The notes under the pieces are model-generated. The model was not told the DNA's origin and searched no databases. It saw only the letters and a list, made by a program, of their open reading frames with translations. Source: Saururus chinensis (taxonomy: Eukaryota > Streptophyta > Magnoliopsida > Piperales > Saururaceae). From it: a stretch of DNA of 64,000 nt. This document shows, piece after piece, positions 61,701 through 64,000 of the stretch; the first letter of the stretch is position 1; each line of letters starts with the position of its first letter. The DNA lies in assembly GCA_035235625.1 (NCBI GenBank), contig CP141148.1, positions 19,469,057 to 19,533,056 of the forward strand, read 5' to 3'. The position numbers and the translations under genes are program-made.

Positions 61701-63119
61701 TGAGTTGTATGCTTATGACAACTTTCTTACACAGATGCATCACTTAACGTAATTACTGAACTGAGAGAGAGAGAGAGAGAGAGAGACTTTGTCAATGCCA
61801 CAGAAGCAGCTTTGATGACAGGAATCTCATTTGCTTGACCTGGTAGAATAAAAGATCGACATGCAAAAACCCTCCGCCTTGAAGAAACAAAACCTATTGG
61901 CCTGTTTATTATGGCAGAAAGATGGACGCTCCAAGCATCTTGATGCTGCACAAGATCAATCATTGAAACAAAATGAAAGACCCTCAAATGAAAAAATAAA
62001 GCAGTAAATTTGCATCTAAGAAAGGAGGACACCACTAGTAGCTGCTGGTCACTTTGATATGCTAAAGTCATATGTAGATTCCAATGAAACGAGGATTGAT
62101 CAGTAAAATTTACTAAAACCACCTTGTGGGAAAAAAAATTATCAATACCAGCGAATTTAGAAGAAAAAATGATGTAAGTAGCTGGCAAAATTGTACAATA
62201 ATAGATGAACAATGTAAATATTCAGCATATCATGACATCTTAACGTCCATCACTTCTCTTAAGTGGAATCAGTATTGACAAACGTTTATGCATATAAGAT
62301 GAATTATTCAAAATATCATTTTTATGTCGCGAAAGAAATTTGTTATAGGACATTTTGAAATGCTATGTCAATTTGTAAATGTCATGATGATAGAAACCAG
62401 TCAAGGTAAAGCGTTAAGAAGAAAAGACATTATGTCAAAGAAACTAATACATAACAAAGATCGGACTAAGAATACGGAGGTGAGGCTAGTAACCAGACAA
62501 GTCTGTAATATTTCAGTTTCATTAACATTCTAGAAATATGATTAAAAATCTATGATAAGTACCCTCCTGTGGGCTCAAGGACAAACAGTTTTATGCATTA
62601 GCGCAGTTAAGTGAAATTAGTATACAAGTTTATGAAAAATTAACAGATATAACACTGTTTTGCCTTCATCAACTGCTATGAACGAAATTCATTTTCTCAA
62701 GATTATTATCCTTAGGCACTCTCCTTAGTTCCTCTCCTTCTAGGAAAACAAAACTATAAAAGTTATAAACAAAGCATGTTCACAATAAACCATACAAGCT
62801 TCAAGTGCTTTCAAAGTGGAGAAAACTCCTTCCATTATTCCAAATAAGGATTCTAGAATCAAGATGATATGTACCATTGAGTGTGGGGACAGCGATGCAC
62901 TTGACAGATAAACCTGGCTTGTTGTCAAGAATACCTATAAAGGTATCATAAACAAATCGAGTGAACAGCTTCATAACTAAGAATCCAGTCTTTTAAAAAT
63001 TTAAAATTTTAGAAACAAAAATAATGTACCTTACAGCAGTTAGACCGTCCATGACTTTCCACGGACTTTCTATAGATTTTTAGTTCATGGGACAGTTGCA
63101 AAGAACGAGACACCACCAT
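52728..63119 (-). CDS. MSL2/3: MscS-like mechanosensitive channel, plastid MSL2/MSL3 type
   Basis: Thirteen coding exons (minus strand): 63119-63035, 62934-62875, 61938-61788, 57185-57062, 56986-56886, 56456-56343, 55812-55752, 55215-55066, 54930-54820, 54489-54322, 54206-54093, 53982-53926, 53480-52728. Total 2049 bases, a 682-residue protein, all junctions GT-AG and in phase; Arabidopsis MSL2 is of similar length. N-terminus [13 protein letters not shown] leads a plastid transit region. Five hydrophobic segments lie near residues 109-127, 153-173, 193-211, 241-260 and 265-282. The last is the pore helix ([16 protein letters not shown]), followed by the MscS beta domain ([40 protein letters not shown]). 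The tail (about 440-682) is acidic and low complexity, ending with the conserved [19 protein letters not shown] block. Family role: an inner-envelope channel relieving plastid osmotic stress and influencing division. Exon 2 and the exon 3 ends are the least certain. Confidence 0.93.
57486..61612 (+). mobile_element. Decayed Ty1/Copia retrotransposon inside MSL intron 3, antisense to the gene
   Basis: 5' LTR 57486-57730 (TGATAGAGG...TTCTATCA) and 3' LTR from 61408 (TGTTAGACAAG...) share tatttgctc, tagtattgtat and the ctcctctctt block, but the 3' LTR diverges or is truncated after about 61600. A degraded initiator-tRNA primer site (TGGTAGCTAAGAC) follows the 5' LTR directly, and a purine-rich TTTGAGTGGG precedes the 3' LTR. 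Between them all Copia domains are recognisable but broken. No target duplication could be confirmed (gatat on the left only). Lineage looks like Retrofit/Ale or a close relative. Confidence 0.85.
58100..61400 (+). pseudogene. Copia Gag-Pol remnants (zinc knuckle, protease, integrase, RT, RNase H)
   Basis: In order: a damaged Gag knuckle ([13 protein letters not shown], about 58170); the protease region, with the catalytic DSGA lost but [20 protein letters not shown] and NALHVPQ retained (58570-58660); GAG-pre-integrase ending [10 protein letters not shown] (58877-58908); integrase with FDLIH-like and [20 protein letters not shown] (59330-59390), then [20 protein letters not shown] (about 59630-59690); reverse transcriptase pieces ([26 protein letters not shown], 60449-60570); RNase H ([35 protein letters not shown], 60918-61270). 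Stops and shifts occur throughout, so it cannot be functional. Confidence 0.85.
61763..61786. repeat. GA microsatellite at the 5' splice site of MSL intron 3
   Basis: Twelve GA dinucleotides on the plus strand, i.e. CT repeats on the gene strand. They begin within the GTCTCTCT donor of exon 3, so the repeat makes up the positions that normally read RAGT. Length changes would alter the sequence between the two candidate donors at 61787 and 61730. Confidence 0.9.
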
Positions 63120-63175
63120 TTATGAAGACGGAAGGCGTACAACTAATAGCAGACAACTATTGGGTTTTGTGGGGC
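63120..63175 (-). other. 5' UTR part of the MSL start exon, with an upstream acceptor site
   Basis: Upstream of the ATG at 63119 the minus strand runs 56 bases back to a good acceptor (tttgttcag at 63176-63184). This implies a non-coding first exon further upstream. An in-frame start earlier than 63119 was not seen. Confidence 0.5.
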
Positions 63176-64000
63176 CTGAACAAAGTGAATAAATAGAAGA
63201 ATGGTATCAGAGATGCAATGAAACCTACAAACTTATAAGCAGTGCTCAAATTAGGTATCATGCTAGGTAAAGTTCCAAATGGAGAAGAAATGATCTCCAC
63301 TATTCTTCAACGAGACAATTTATAGCAATGAGTCTAAAAAAGAGGTTTAAAGGTTCATAGCAGTTAAAAGTGCATGTAAATGACGTAGAGAACCGTAAAG
63401 TGTTGACAAAAACACGCTATATTTCAAGGGAATCTATTGTGTGATACACATGTACCATGACAAAAAAATTAATTATTTAGGTATGCACATGATGTGGTAA
63501 CATTGTAGGAAAAGGTGTCACCATGAACAAGAAATATTTTAAAATAATTGCTCTAATCCGTAAATCCACTATGATCTACGCAGCCAACAATAATAACAAT
63601 GTAAGAACAGAGATCAAATTCATCACTACCTTTGCAGAAATCCGAATCAAAAAAACTCAAGAACATAAAACATGTATTGCAGTATTCTAGAATTTAAACA
63701 AGCAAAGGTAAATATTACTCAAATTATTCCTAAAATTTCTCCCCACCCATCTAAAATTAAAATCCTCAATTTCTAAAAAAAATTAATAATAAAATATTAG
63801 CAATAACAAAAAAAAACTAAAAGAAGAAGAATAGCAACAACAAAAAATCAGCCAATAAATTGGGTCTCCAGAGTGCCAAAAAAGTGGCATGAAAGCTCAA
63901 CTACGAGAGTAAAGCTTTCCAAATATGACAAACCCAGATTCGACAAGAAGAAGTGAAACTCTAGAGCAACCCGAAGACTAAAAAAATCCAAAAAACAAAT
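63176..64000 (-). other. Probable leader intron and promoter-side region of MSL
   Basis: AT-rich sequence with no coding features. A donor for the leader intron could not be fixed; a CAAAG|GTAGTG at about 63629 is one candidate. The promoter is probably near or beyond the window edge. Confidence 0.35.

Noticed and set aside
61727..62212. Single 161-codon minus-strand frame as an independent gene
   Set aside because: It is MSL exon 3 with read-through into its flanking introns; the part upstream of 61945 has no similarity to the family.

Overview
The window is nuclear DNA of a flowering plant. It is AT-rich, has spliced genes with long introns, and is dominated by plant LTR retrotransposons, a MuDR-type remnant and MITE-like elements. 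I cannot name the species. One protein gene looks intact: an MscS-like channel of the plastid MSL2/MSL3 type on the minus strand at 52.7-63.1 kb. Its 13 coding exons, predicted by eye, join in frame into a 682-residue protein. A decayed Copia element sits antisense in its third intron.

1-6.7 kb: two copies of a fold-back repeat, each a roughly 300-bp inverted duplication, flank exons of a decayed glyoxylate/succinic-semialdehyde reductase-like gene. A 106-bp tandem array and a GC-rich block follow. 6.7-12.3 kb: three copies of a tandemly duplicated non-coding unit, the middle one with a micro-inversion, lead into the 3' half of an AGL15/18-like MADS-box gene. 13.9-14.2 kb is a 22-bp minisatellite, and 16.7-17.8 kb a broken MuDR-type transposase.

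18.8-50.2 kb is nested LTR elements whose order of insertion can be read from target-site duplications (TSDs). A solo LTR lies at 18762-21894 (TSD CATAA). A decayed Ty3-type gag (from 22.4 kb) is split at 23578/33976 by another apparent solo LTR (TSD ATTCA). That LTR is itself split by a 7.3-kb retroelement (25912-33224) with two 1.44-kb LTRs, a tRNA-Asp-type primer site and only gag and protease. Further right are an LTR-derived block (34.1-38.0 kb), a decayed minus-strand SIRE-like Copia gag (38.2-41.6 kb), and a large LTR (41807-49112) that contains a second copy of the 18.8-kb solo LTR.

50.2-52.5 kb: a fragment resembling a plant-transposon-protein domain ends at a 223-bp MITE with a perfect inner hairpin, followed by a Harbinger-like MITE. 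The MSL gene fills the rest. Retroelements appear to have been inserted and then reduced to solo LTRs by recombination, while the MSL reading frame has been kept. I see no CRISPR, tRNA or rRNA genes. All family names rest on recognising motifs by eye, since no database search was possible.
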